From: Cristatella mucedo
Lineage: Eukaryota > Bryozoa > Phylactolaemata > Cristatellidae
Length of the DNA stretch: 64,000 nt
Reading direction: 5' to 3'
NCBI GenBank assembly: GCA_009760855.2
Contig: WPIO01000219.1
Location: 126,001-190,000 of the forward strand
Position numbers and translations under genes: made by a program. Below are positions 1 through 11,264 of this stretch, piece after piece (within the stretch, counting starts at the first letter, position 1; each line of letters begins with the position of its first letter). The notes under the pieces were generated by a model, which was given only the letters and a program-made list of their open reading frames with translations, made no database searches and was not told where the DNA came from.

Positions 1-85
1 TTCTTTATGGCCGCTGCAAGCAGTGATGTAGCCATAAAGGCCCTTCAGTTGCTATACAAAAGATGCAGTTCCATCAGCTAGTATT
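1..85 (+). repeat. SINE family 1, 3' body (cut by window edge)
   Basis: The sequence matches the non-tRNA body of the tRNA-derived SINE seen whole at 52.3 kb. It has the GC(A/G)GTG-rich segment, then the 'gccataaaggc' arm, then 'ctatacaaaa' and the end 'atcagctagtatt'. The tRNA head would lie left of the window. Confidence 0.75.
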
Positions 86-870
86 GCTTTTTAGCCGTTT
101 TGCAAGGGTTCGGGGCTTCCACTGCCCCTGTTTAGCGAGGACAAGAACGGCTATTAGTGCTGTATTTGTCGTCTAAGAATTAGAGCGAGAAGCCGCTGCA
201 GCGCTTTCGTAAAACAAGAATCCGCACAGACGAATCCCCAGTCCCCAGCGATCTTTGAGTCTAAGAATGGCAGAACGAATTTAGTTTTCATCAGAGGCAA
301 TGGTGCACTGTCAGTTTGAAAATGAAACGGTTCATCATTTTAGCTATATGAGAAGGGAGTCGAGCTAAATGGGATCGTTTGGGTCAGAATATATTCTACT
401 ATACATCTGTTAATCAACTAGGAATCATCTAAACTTCATTAATTAAGTTGATACCTTGTTGAATATTGTAGATAAATTGCTAAATCTTGCCGCGGCATTC
501 ATCATCAGCCGTAGTGGTTTCACGACCTTTTTGGTTGTCGTGACAATGCTAAATTACTCTTGTCCGGTCTTGAGCTATAGAGCTGGTACGATCGTAAATG
601 CACCACAATACGTAGCCCTAACCCTGAACGTGGATAGAATATTATGCGTAGCCCCAACTCTAAACATGTATAGAATGCTATGTACAACTGTGGTGGTTGT
701 CTGTTGAGCGCTGTATTCTTTATTAGTAGCAAGTAGAATTGCCTGCTCCAGCGGGCGCTAAATGCATTAATTATATATAAATTGATCTAATCCAAACTGA
801 AACTTTCAAGAAAAATTGCATATGTATGTGCCCAAAGCTGCTTTCAGGTAGCCATTTCTTCAGTATAGGA
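86..870. other. no recognisable gene; short 36-bp imperfect duplication
   Basis: No family recognised. Positions ~610-645 and ~646-681 are two imperfect 36-bp copies beginning 'cgtagccc'. The small ORF covering them looks like chance. Confidence 0.5.
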
Positions 871-879
871 CTAAAAGGA

Positions 880-937
880 ATGAGAGAGAGAAAGGTAGAT
901 AAATAAAAGATGATAGATAAAAGATAGAGCGAGAAAG

Positions 938-968
<31 letters not shown>

Positions 969-1045
969 CAGAGAGAGAGAGACAGAGATAGACAGAGAGA
1001 GACAGAGAGACAGAGAGACAGAGACAGAGAGAGGGGGAGAGCGGA
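880..1045. repeat. (GA)n microsatellite
   Basis: Nearly pure GA/GACA repeats, densest at 938-1040. Low-complexity Leu/Ser-rich ORFs on the minus strand here are artefacts of the repeat. Confidence 0.95.
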
Positions 1046-2070
1046 CAACAATTTGTAAGAGCTATGAATATAATATGGCTTTTGGTATTAAGGGTCAAAG
1101 GGCAGCCGATGTGAATAGCTTTGAGACTTAATGCCGTAGCAATGTGAAGCAAACACAGCCTGAGCTAGAGCTGCTACATATTTCATTCGATTAGACCATA
1201 GAGGTTTGGGATCAAAGAGCGGTACTTCTTTTTACTAGACTTATATAGTAGTACAAAATCAGCAGGTGAGCCTTTGTAAAACATGTTGTAGGAGGTTTGA
1301 AGCTTCAAGCTCAAATCAGGTAGAGCTGAAACTAAAGAGACCGGCGTAGGAGCGATTTTTACCAATGAACGCAGAAAACGTGTCAATGATATGGTCAACA
1401 TCTGGTTTTTAGACGCTTACATGTTACCGAAGTCCTAATAGTTATGAATCAATACATGAGATTTACTTACTAGCAAGATACGATTTGTGGACAAGCATAC
1501 AAAGGCTCACAAGAAGAAAATACCAGCTGCTTGTCAGTAGCAAGCCTTAATCAAGAACACAAAATTACTGACGCAAAAACAAAGCATCGTTCACGTATTG
1601 TTTATCAACCATTATTCAGTTTCTAGACAAACAAGTCGGTAAAGGACATCTCACTTGGAAGGAATAAAGCCTGTGAGAGTTGGAGAAGTTTTTAGCTTCT
1701 TTTGAATAGCGTCCAATCAGGAGATTACTGGTTTCAGTCAGTGGCGAGTTACAGGCTTTGGGAACACTATAAATTTTGGCACACTCTCCTAGGAATTTAA
1801 AGTTCCTTAATAGCAAAACTAACCAACCAGATTCAGAAGGGCCTGCGGCTAGACTAGAGGTTTGATGCACGAAAAATTCAGTCACTGAAGATAGCCCAGA
1901 GTAAAATAATAGAGGGAGCCACAAGGAATGGAGTGAATCTTTAAGTCGATACAATGCTTGACAGGCAGCCTGGGGAGTGGTGAGCAGTGGTGGTATGTAG
2001 CGGCTTAAAAGTCTGGGATATATAAGTCTAGCTGTCGAGTGTCTCACCAGCTACAAGTAAGGGTGTTTTA
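1046..2070. other. unassigned; minus-strand 143-codon ORF 1616-2047
   Basis: An open minus-strand frame runs 2047-1616. Its product shows no domain I recognise, and it ends beside the 3' tail of the L2 insertion at 2071. It could be chance or a diverged transposon piece. Confidence 0.3.
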
Positions 2071-3250
2071 TAATAATAATAATAATAATATTGGACTTGA
2101 TAAAGTGCCCTCAGAGAACTTAATCTCTTTCTAGGCGCTTTACATTTGCTGCAAAGTGATACGCAATAGAATAGTAAGTAAAATCATGCTTGAAAAACAA
2201 ACAAAATGAATAATATGGTTAGGGGTGACATGCACAGGGTCAGCATGCAAATGTGGTTAGTGGCAGCATGCACAGTGTCAGCACGCATAAGCACAACAAG
2301 AACGAATCACAGGGACCCACTAAATGCTGTCCTAAATAGGTGTGTTTTTAAGTTTCTTTTAAATGTGGTCAGGTCAGGGGATGTTCTGATGCAGGTCGGG
2401 AGGGAGTTCCAGGCTGTTGGGAGCATACGAGCTAAATGCACGGTCTCCAAAGGATTTAAGGTTTGTACGAGGTATTTCTAGACTGTTGGATTCCGAAAAG
2501 CGAGTGGTACGATGCTTGGCCTGATAGGGTAGTATATCTGAAAGATAGGCTGGAGCCATAGAATGAAGGGACCTAAAAGTGAGCGACAAAACCTTGAAGT
2601 CAATCCGTTGCTTCACTGGTAGCCAGTGCAGGTCGGCGAGAAGTGGAGTAATGTGGCAACTGCGACGCTCACGACAGACAAGCCTAGCTGCAGAGTTTTG
2701 CACCAGCTGCAATCGCCTGATCGCACATGCTGGTAGGCCAGTAAGCAGTGAGTTGCAGAAGTCGAGACGAGATATCACGAATGCATGGACCAACTTGGAC
2801 GTGGTATCCTTATCTAAACAAGCCCTAATTTTAGCAATGTTATGAAGCTGAAAATAGGCTGATTTGACTGTGGAGCTGATGTGGTCGTCTAACGAGAGGT
2901 CGCTTTGGAATATGACACCTAGATTTCGAGCTGATTCAACTGGAGATATGCTGGCAGAGCCAATTTTGAAAGTCAGCCTTTCCAGTTTCTGAATCACACT
3001 GGGTTTGCCCATAACTAGTAAGTTAGTTTTATCACCGTTTAGTTTTAGAAAATTTGCTGCCATCCATGATTGGATGTCATCAATGCATGCAGCAAGTGAG
3101 TTGAGAGAATTTGAGGTGCTCGAAGGCTGGGAGGGATCAAAGCAAAGGTACGACTGAGTGTCATCCGCATAGAAGTGAAAGCCTAGATTGTGCTTGGCAA
3201 TCACATCAGCAAGAGGGAGAGTATACACGGTGAAAAGGACCGGACCTAGC
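2071..3250 (-). mobile_element. L2-clade LINE family A, 5'-truncated copy
   Basis: Minus-strand insertion. The (AAT)n at 2071-2091 is the reverse complement of the (ATT)n tail, followed by the conserved 3' hairpin and 3' UTR. The coding part runs 3252-2374. It begins just upstream of the catalytic box (FHFYADDTQ), then shows [43 protein letters not shown] and [16 protein letters not shown], all typical of the L2/CR1 group reverse transcriptase and its C-terminal domain. A frameshift near 2430 spoils the last segment, where intact copies read [15 protein letters not shown]. Endonuclease and RT N-terminus are missing, as expected from 5' truncation. Its 5' end abuts the inverted repeat starting near 3254. 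Confidence 0.93.
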
Positions 3251-3253
3251 ACA

Positions 3254-3400
3254 AATAATTAATTGCGATTCTGCTTGTGGAAATTCGGTAACCCGGGTTA
3301 CTGCACTGGGCTCATATGCGGTAGTTATCACTCCAAGAGCTAGAAATGATTACAAATGCACCGTCATACTGAATTTTATGGGTCGCTGTAAGACCTACAT
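3254..3400 (+). repeat. inverted repeat, left arm, with CCCGGG palindrome
   Basis: About 140 bp here is the reverse complement of 6037-6180 with a few differences. It contains 'ggtaacccgggttac' near 3291-3305. Both outer ends begin 'aataattaattgcgattctg'. Together the arms bound a 2.9 kb segment, which could be a non-autonomous DNA transposon with long terminal inverted repeats or two separate insertions of one short repeat. Confidence 0.75.
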
Positions 3401-3639
3401 GTAGTGAGCTTCCGAATTGTAGTAGCATAAGGCCAATACACCGAAACCCTTGGCATTGGCGATCTCAGCAAGCAAGTGCGAATTCTTTCAGTGTTGTGTT
3501 GGCGAAATTACGCATGCTTGACGTTAGAACTGACATGTTTAATTTATGAAAATTCATTTTGGGAGTGGGCGCCAAGATTCTGTAAACAGGCCACAAAAGA
3601 CGAGCGACTCGATTAGTTTTAATATCTTGAGCTACTTGG

Positions 3640-3768
3640 TTCCTAAGTTATCCTCGGATTGCCCAAAGTAATCAGTTTTATCGCCACTCAACGCCAGAAA
3701 CTTTTCTGCCAGCGTTGTGTGAACGTGAGCAGTGCCTTCTGTTAGGGAGCTTAGAGTTTGGCATGCTG
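3640..3768 (-). mobile_element. diverged L2 reverse-transcriptase fragment
   Basis: The minus-strand translation includes AEKFLALSGDKTDYF, matching the L2 segment [17 protein letters not shown] that follows the YADD box. It is short and diverged from the main family. Confidence 0.5.
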
Positions 3769-3780
3769 GACGCCTGATAG

Positions 3781-3910
3781 ATGATGATAATAATAATAAT
3801 AATAATAATAGATATAATAATATCTTTGTATAGCACCCTAGGAGAACTAAATCTCTCTCTAGGCACGTCACATGTGCTGCAATGATGCACGATCTAATGT
3901 TTAGTGGATA
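3781..3910 (-). mobile_element. L2 family A 3' end (solo tail)
   Basis: (AAT)n at 3785-3811 is followed by 'tagcaccctaggagaactaa' and 'ctctctaggcacgtcacatg', a diverged copy of the reverse-complemented L2 3' hairpin and UTR. Only the terminal ~120 bp is present. Confidence 0.75.
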
Positions 3911-6036
3911 CAATCACATTTACAGCTTGATTTCAAGCGCAAATTAGGAAGTCTACATTGTTCTTGGCGATTACATTACCATGATAGCGAGTATTACATA
4001 AGTTGAAAATAAATGTACGGAAAGAGATACCAACAGACAATGTTTCAAGGGGAAACCTTTTGCAATTGACATTCACCTTCTGATTACAACCACTGAGATA
4101 GGATCAAAATCATTCTAAAACCGTGTATGTAATGCCCAGACAAAGCCAGAGAACGCTAACGATCAATGGCATTACAAGCTGTCCTGAAAACCTTGCTGAA
4201 TCAGCGGAGATATTGGTTCCCAGGTCAGTATTTCTGGGAAGTTCATGCTATATTCTTGGAGAAGTGCAAGCTAAATGGGGTAAATTTCTCTAAAGCCTGA
4301 CTGAAACTTTCGTACTATGTTTCCAGTTGGGATGAGTGAAAATAGTGTGAGACTTATAATTTCCTTTTTAATGGCAGTATCTAGACTGGGTTCTAGAGTA
4401 GCATTTATTATTGTCAGTCTGAGAATAGGCTCTGTTAAGAATTCTGAAACAGAACTTAACATCAAGAGCACACTTTGCTTTAGAAGCTACGGAGGGAAGC
4501 TGTCTCGTAAATCGTTTAGAGTCTGAGAGGCCAGTATGAATTTTATGAATTCTAAAAAGATGCCTTAGCATTTCTACGCTACTGGGCACAACTTGTGTTC
4601 CACTAAACGCTATAGAATTTAAATTTATCTGGATCGTGGTATCGCACCACCCAGTATTGCACCTCAGTGCTGCCTCAAACATTACATTTATACAATCCAT
4701 GATATTTTTTCAATCTTTCTATATTTTCTCACACTCATTTGCAATACCAAATTATTCTCTCGAACCTTAAAACCTGATAAGTAACACATTCGTATTCCCT
4801 ATATTTATCTCGAACCAACCACGATTCATATTAAAACGGGACGATAAGCTGATCCAGCGCTCCCAAGGGTAAAAATAATACAAGAAACACTGGATAAATT
4901 GAGCCCTGACTTTTTTCAAAAATTTGCTCCTGACAATATAGGACGTACGAGACAGATTTGATCTTGACATTGAGTGGTTATTCCTCTTTTCCGAAGCATA
5001 AAATTTTCGCGAATGCTGAACATGTCAGTTATGTCAATACAGCTCACTGGAAAACCATCTTTTTTCTCGTTAGTTACTTCTTCAACGACTTCAGCATTTT
5101 TCAAGACTTGTGCCATAAGTCAAGTTATGTCAATTTTTTAATTCCTTCAAGGCGATTCCAAGATGCGATCCACTTTGCTGCTTGATGATACCTTCTACAA
5201 ACGTCTTCATCAGTTGTGAAATGTGTACAGTAGTCACACTTTAATGGTGAAGAACCTCCTGCACAATAAACATGAGAGAATCGGCTGAGTAGAGTCGCAC
5301 TTTCGCCAAAACTTTAAGGCACTCTAGTTTAACGACAGGGTACACGTTATTCCCTTTGACGGCTGAGGCCGCGGGCTCGAGCTTTTTGGAATGTGTGAAG
5401 CGCCTGAATAGAGATACAACTGTCTTAAGGTGTAATACAAATGAATTATATGTATACGTATATCTTAACTCGATCAATAGTGAATAACCTTTTTGTGATG
5501 AAAGAGGCTTCTCTGAATAAAAGACCCGAAGACTCTATAAAGCAAAAAAATCTGGTGATATAATTATAAGATTTGAGAATTCAACTTGACCCTTTAGATG
5601 ATAAGGAGAACGCGAGGCGAAAAAAATTAAAAACTCAGAGAAGAAACTAAGGGGGTGGATGTTGGGTACAAAGAAATTTGCCTCATAGTTCAACGACGCA
5701 CACATAAATGAATTCCAAGTCCTTTGTTGTTCTAAGACTACTAGAGCAATCTATTTGAGGTATTCATTCTATATATGAAACGAACAATTTAAAGAAACTA
5801 AAATAGTGTGCTTCTGATTAAATATCATTAATGATACGATTGAAGATTGTATCAGTGCCTGGTCCAATAGTTTTCACAGGGAAAACACCCAGATACAATT
5901 TTCCACTGCCATTCGAAATATTCTTCTAACGCTAAAAAATATGGATTACTTGGAGGAATTTTAATTTATTTCGGTTATTGGTTTTCTATTGCTCAAACTT
6001 TATGACTTCGATTTTCGACGTTGCAGTTGCATGTCT
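3911..6036. other. interior of inverted-repeat-bounded segment; no identified gene
   Basis: Several short ORFs on both strands (for example 4700-4368, 5116-4916 and 5477-5241 on minus) show no transposase motif I can name. If 3254-6181 is a DNA transposon, its coding capacity is lost or unrecognisable. Confidence 0.4.
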
Positions 6037-6181
6037 GGCTACGAGTTCCCATACAATTCAGTATGACGGTGCATTTTTAATCATTTCTAGCTCTTGAAGT
6101 GATAACTACCGCATATGAGCCCGGTGCCGGTAACCCGGGTTACCGAATTTCCACAAGCAGAATCGCAATTAATTATTTATT
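6037..6181 (-). repeat. inverted repeat, right arm, with CCCGGG palindrome
   Basis: Reverse complement of 3254-3400. The perfect 16-bp palindrome GGTAACCCGGGTTACC lies near 6129-6144. A third, shorter relative with the same palindrome and 'ggtcatatgc' flank is at ~6890-6960 in plus orientation. Confidence 0.75.
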
Positions 6182-6263
6182 TTGGGGATTGCTGACCTCA
6201 AACATGCAGCTTTTTGAAGTCAAAAAGCCCTTGACTTGATTCAGGAGTAGGACTGTCACAATC

Positions 6264-6836
6264 ATGCCAAAGTTATCTGAAGAACTATTTGAGCTCAATG
6301 AAAGGATGCAAGCTAGGGATAGCTATAACAACGATATAAAAGACGTTAGCAACGATGTTCTTAACAATGCAACGGAAATAGTGTCCAAGTTCTTGGAAAC
6401 ATTTCGCGGGAACTTCGTTGCCGCCCACTGGTCTGAAAATATTATGCAGTCGGTCCGGAATCGCCTCATCCATGCTCGCTTGGGTAGTACCACAGGTAGT
6501 GAGGACAAAGATCCTGCCAATATTGGCACGCCGTTGGCGGCGGCATCCGATATGGAGCAGAGTCGTGAGAGAGAAAAGAGCATGACTGTGGAAGGTTGCT
6601 TCTGGCGTGCAGATACGCTCTGCGAGGCGCCCAAAGAAGGCACAAGGGGTTGTCCTAAATCAGCCATTAATCATGAGCTATTTCTTGAAAAACATAGGCT
6701 CAATTTTCGTGATCAAGCCCTGGATCTTTGCCCTGGCTGCGATCAGCCGCTGGGCACGTGCACAAGAAAAATCATCTTTCCCGAAAAGGCTGTCTTTCTG
6801 CTGACGAATAGAACTCGGCAATTACGACATTTTTAA
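6264..6836 (+). CDS. orphan 190-codon ORF between palindrome-bearing repeats
   Basis: This is one of the few sizeable ORFs here not explained by a LINE. It starts at ATG 6264 and ends at TAA 6836. The N-terminal ~75 residues look helical and charged (ELFELNERMQ, ATEIVSKFLETF), the middle is polar, and the C-terminal third is Cys-rich with a CPGCDQPLGTC cluster that could bind metal. I recognise no family. It lies between the outward-facing palindrome repeats at 6130 and 6900, so it may be cargo or a remnant of the same mobile element. No intron, poly(A) signal or promoter was identified. Being open could also reflect chance. Confidence 0.4.
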   Translation: MPKLSEELFELNERMQARDSYNNDIKDVSNDVLNNATEIVSKFLETFRGNFVAAHWSENIMQSVRNRLIHARLGSTTGSEDKDPANIGTPLAAASDMEQSREREKSMTVEGCFWRADTLCEAPKEGTRGCPKSAINHELFLEKHRLNFRDQALDLCPGCDQPLGTCTRKIIFPEKAVFLLTNRTRQLRHF

Positions 6837-6884
6837 CCTATTTGCATATCATCTGAAACAATATCCAGGAATTTATCGCAGTCC

Positions 6885-6965
6885 GAGCAAACCCGGGTTA
6901 CTATGGTAACCCGGGTTACCGCCATTAGGGTCATATGCTGGATCTCGTAACTATTAGGACATATG
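6885..6965 (+). repeat. third copy of CCCGGG palindrome repeat
   Basis: Two overlapping 'aacccgggttac' units are spaced by 'tatggt', then 'cgccattagggtcatatgct'. The flank resembles the left arm at 3290-3340 but is more diverged. Confidence 0.6.
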
Positions 6966-7279
6966 CCCCTCTCAGTCTCTTGTGTGTCGGCTCACCATCT
7001 CGGTTCGTCCCTTAATAAACCTTGCCTCTGCTATTTCGTCATACGGCAGTGCAAGTACAGCAGACTCAGTTAAATACGTTCGAGGAGCCCCGTGGATGGA
7101 TTGTCATTGTACTATATTATAGAATTCAGGGATATCTAACTCTGTGTAGAAAGGGAATGGAAGAACTCTTTCATTTAGCATTAACGGGCTCAGGTTCTTC
7201 TATCTTCGGTGAAAAGTAGTTGTGGCGGCCACTTTTAGTACGAAGCTAGAAACATGCGAAGCGAATAATCTCGGGCCTT
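6966..7279. other. nothing recognised
   Basis: A short plus-strand ORF (7022-7219) has no recognisable domain. Confidence 0.4.
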
Positions 7280-7462
7280 AAAAAATAATAATAAATTCTA
7301 GCCCATTAAACAGCCTCTTTTTTATAGCGACAAAAGAGGCTTTACGGCTATCAGCACCGCTCGCAGCAGCGATACAGAATCGCCCACAGCAGGTATAAAA
7401 CCCACGACCTCGGGACCGAGGTCGTGAAAGCAACCGCCTTAGCCAGTGTGCAATCACGGCCT
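7280..7462 (-). repeat. SINE family 1, near full length
   Basis: Minus-strand copy. Read in reverse complement it has an A-box-like 'tggctaaggcggttgc' and the 'cacgacctcggtcccgaggt' tRNA region with a decayed B box. The body has the 'gctgctgcgagcggtgctgatagccgtaaag' type hairpin, and the end is 'agaggctgtttaatgggcta' with an A/T-rich tail. Confidence 0.8.
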
Positions 7463-7924
7463 TCCTCGTAGGCAGCTGCATGCCTGAACCAATGATTTTA
7501 TTCCTAAAGTATATTATTTGTGCCCTCCTTCAATATGGTTCGTGCTCCGGCATGGGCGCAGATAATCTGATTATGGGGACCTAATCAATTTTCGTAGCAG
7601 TAAGAGCAGGCTAGAGATAGGATCGTGTTCGTGCTGCTGTATTGGTGTTTTTCCTTTGCAAGAGTCTATATTCCTGACTGCTCACCACTCGCATCGCACT
7701 GCAGCAGCTTAGTAATGATCTTAATCGAAGTCTTCGGAGACTAGATTTCAAAGTCCAACGACTATGCCCTTTAAGTATGGAGTACTCAGCTGACCTCCTT
7801 AAAGTCCACTTGTTCCTACAAAACTTTTTAACTCGTCAACTCTTCACTTTAAATATTTAACCGCCAAGCTCACTGTATGCTTTCATTTTGACATATAGAG
7901 GAAACACTGTTCTAACTAAGTTTT
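7463..7924. other. nothing recognised
   Basis: No ORF of note and no repeat family recognised by eye. Confidence 0.4.
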
Positions 7925-8903
7925 AATATTTCTTGCCTTTAAGCCCATCAAACTGACTCACATCCGTTGAGGCATGTATTGCTGACGTTGGCACTTGGGT
8001 AGGAGCGTATTTTCTCAAACGTGATGAGGATACAATCAATGCAATAGTGAAGGAGAAATTTCAAAATCTAACCTTTTAATAAAAGAAGCCGGCTGTGGCT
8101 ACAAAATTGAAAAGCCCAACCCTAAATTGGTCTGGGCCATGTTGTCATCCTTTTATAAATGATCGTATGCTTGGTGAGCATGCGAATTTCACAGTCGAGA
8201 CTTTCCATATTTGCTCGGCGTTCCCACAAGAAACTCGGTGTTACTCTCGGATATTTTAATAAGTCGGTGCACTCCTCTAAACGAACTAAATCTTTTTAAT
8301 CAGCTAACTTACGTATACTATAAAAGAACAATATTAACTGGCTAGGAATAACGCTCACAATTTCAGCATGCAAAATTAAACGAGAGCAAATTCACTGAAG
8401 AGACCAGCTGAGTGGCTGTGAGAAGCGGATTCATCATTTTAATTCACTTAAAATATTAAATAACTGATAAGTTGGTTGAGGAATTTGAAATTCCTCTCGA
8501 AACTTCAGATACTTGAGTATTTGCAAGTCTTTCGGCAGATGCATTAAAAGGCATGCCATTAGTGCCAAACTCTACTTTTTCTAGAGTGAAATTTGACACG
8601 TCCACAACAGACCATTTCTAACTGATCCGTCCAGGCAGCATTTAGTGGGTCCCTGTGATTCGTCATTCACGTGCTTATGCGTGCTGACACTGTGCATGCT
8701 GCCACTAACCACATTTGCATGCTGACCCTGTGCATGTCACCCTTAACCATGTTATTCATCTTGTATGTTTTTCAAGTATGATTTTACCTACCATTTAATT
8801 GCATTTCCCTTTGCAGCAGATGTAAAACGCCTATAAAGAGATTGAGTTCTCTGAGGGCGCTATATCAAGTACATCATTATTATTTATTATTATTAATATA
8901 TCA
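7925..8903 (+). mobile_element. decayed L2 LINE copy ending in family A 3' UTR
   Basis: At 7965-8060 the plus frame reads CIADVGTWVGAYFLKRDEDT, the L2 segment after YADD (compare [17 protein letters not shown]). The middle is too decayed to follow. From 8630 the family A 3' UTR is clear ('gcatttagtgggtccctgtg', 'gctgacactgtgcatgctgc'), then the hairpin near 8830-8870 and an (ATT)n tail to about 8903. The two parts may be one old copy or two. Confidence 0.75.
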
Positions 8904-10129
8904 AACAGCTCACACACGAATTCACTAGCCTATCTCCAGCACTTATTTCGCAATCAAACTATGCTTTGCTTGACCTGCTCTTCTGATGCAGAGCTGTGAC
9001 CAGTAAATTAAAGCCAACGCACACCGATTAGGCCATACTGCCTTCAATTTGTATGATGCCAGAGACTTACGCATGACAAACTGCAGTCCCAACATCCCTT
9101 AATAAGCGATTAACAAAAAAGAAATCGCGAGTTTCCTAAAAGCATCTACTACACACATATTCGCTTTCCTTTGTGAACCTATGTATGCCAAAGTGTGCAG
9201 GCTATCTCTAATGTTTGCATGCATCCTATTCGGAATATTAGCATTGTCCTGAAGAGGTTTAGCCCTCATGGAGTGCTATTAAAGTTAAGCAGACTATATC
9301 CACCATTTGCATCCACTTCTTTTCGGAATATTTAAATTGTCAGGGTAAGGTTTAGTTATCCTGAATGTGATATTTTTTCCCTATTTTACCTTAGGCCTAC
9401 CTACCAACTTAAGATTACATGAACATATTCATTGTTTGGCATGTTAAAAGTACAATTCATTTATAAGCTAATCGTGAATGTTCAATATAGCACAGCTAGT
9501 TTCTAAGTTAGCCTTAATTAAAGGTTGGTGCGAAAAATTATTAATGAAATACAGGTGTCCTTCATAAGATGGGCCTTCCAGAAGGCATACCAAAATGTGT
9601 AAAGGACGCACTTGAAAATGTTAAAATGAAATCATGCAAATCACGTTATGAAATTACCAAGAGCTGAAGTATAAACGCAGACTATTTTCTATCAAAATGA
9701 TGTTGACTAACTAGTTTGGTTGCTTGGCAATGTAAAGTTCATTTATGAAATCACTTCTTTGAATAGTTCTTAATTATCTACGCTTAGCACCTGAATAAAC
9801 CAAATTTTGAGGACACGTATTCATTCTCTGCCAACCACCTTGGTTTCTTTCTAGTCTATGACATCTGCTAAGTCTAACAATTTTTCAGTGTGATTCTGAT
9901 GTAAAATCAACGAGAAATTCTCTGATGACTAAATGGCGGCAAAATAGAAGCCCAAATTTAATATGTATTTATATATATTTCTGCTAATTAAAGCCAGAAA
10001 GTCCGTCCGTCAAGTGACACTTCCGTCATGCGGCTAGATGGCAACCAGAACTTCCGAGGGTGACTCGTCATTTCCATGTAATTCTACTATTCCAGAGCAG
10101 GACTAATTCCACACGCAGTGAGCTCTAGA
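8904..10129. other. AT-rich stretch, no gene recognised
   Basis: Two imperfect ~100-bp direct copies share 'tcggaatatt' and 'aggtttag' at ~9220-9360. No coding potential of note. Confidence 0.4.
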
Positions 10130-10205
10130 ATACAATGCAATTCAATTCACGTATTTAGCGCCAAAAGAGAATCTAATCTCTTTTCCGTCGCTTTACATAT
10201 TTAGC
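10130..10205 (-). repeat. L2/SINE-2-type 3' tail fragment
   Basis: 'tagcgccaaaagagaatcta' followed by 'atctcttttccgtcgcttta' is the reverse complement of the hairpin end shared by L2 family A and SINE family 2. No tRNA head is visible to the right. Confidence 0.6.
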
Positions 10206-10587
10206 AGGGTTTTTAAGTCTTTAGTTCAGACATAGTAAACGAGGAGTAAATTATGGAAATTACTAACTTGGGTTGTTTTATAGCCTGATATATTAGAGTC
10301 CTAAGTCACAAACACAGCTAAGTTGGTATTAAATCTCTCTGTAAAGCAGAGAAAATAATATTCATCGCTTCTACATAATTATTTTAACAAAAGATAATTT
10401 CCTGTTCAGAACACTCCCATGACTACAAAGAGATGTATGGAACTTGAGAGGAAGTTACCTTGCAATCCAGTACCGACAACATGTTGTCCTGCCGTTGATG
10501 AGGCTTCGGAGTCATCAGGTGCACGAGAGGTAGTCAAGGAATCCAATTCCTGATTCAGTGAGTTAGTGCTCATTTCTGTCTAGTGCA

Positions 10588-10640
10588 TCTAATAATAATA
10601 ATAATAATAATAGCACTCTGGACAAAGTGCTAGTATGCTA
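10588..10640 (-). repeat. L2 family A tail stub
   Basis: (AAT)n at 10590-10612 followed by 'gcactctggacaaagtgc', a mutated 'gcacttgataaagcgc' terminus. Only ~50 bp is present, an extreme 5' truncation. Confidence 0.55.
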
Positions 10641-10734
10641 AACCTGCTAAAGAAAAGTGAGATCTATCTCGTAGTGTAGAGTGATGGGTCAAATACAAAT
10701 CAGCACTATTTCAGAAACCTATTGTATTGTGATG

Positions 10735-10961
10735 GCCGTTGCTCTGGGGTCTGGTAGAAACGAAAAATAGGTACAGACTATCGCACCAGCTACTAAATAG
10801 TTGCAAATCTGCTATCTTTTAAGATCGCACTGAGAACAGAGACACGTGCCGTTGCTATGGGGTCTGGTAGAAACGAAAAATAGGTACAGACTATCGCACC
10901 AGCTACTAAATAGTTGCAAATCTGCTATCTTTTAAGATCGCACTGAGAACTGAGACACGTG
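10735..10961. repeat. 113-bp tandem duplication
   Basis: Two head-to-tail copies, 10735-10847 and 10848-10960, differ at only two positions that I see (ctct/ctat and acag/actg). The second copy runs straight into a CA microsatellite. The near identity implies a recent duplication. Confidence 0.9.
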
Positions 10962-10962
10962 C

Positions 10963-11033
10963 GACACACACACACACACACACACACACACCCACGTATA
11001 TAATTATACTATATATATATACATATATATATG

Positions 11034-11124
<91 letters not shown>

Positions 11125-11186
11125 ATATATGTATATTTATCTATATATTCTTTATCTATATATGTATATACATATATATAGATATG

Positions 11187-11224
<38 letters not shown>

Positions 11225-11264
11225 CATGTATGTGTATGTGTGTGTGTGCATGTGTGTGTGTGCC
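10963..11264. repeat. compound microsatellite (CA)n-(TA)n-(TG)n
   Basis: (CA)n 10963-10991, TA-rich ~10996-11198 with interspersed GTATATA, then (TG)n 11199-11262. The CA and TG arms are complementary and flank the TA core, so the region can form a long hairpin. Confidence 0.95.

Noticed and set aside
456-732. ORFs on both strands over a 36-bp duplication
   Set aside because: Short, hydrophobic, no family; duplication alone explains internal similarity.
860-1152. Leu/Ser-rich minus-strand ORFs resembling signal peptides
   Set aside because: They translate a GA microsatellite.
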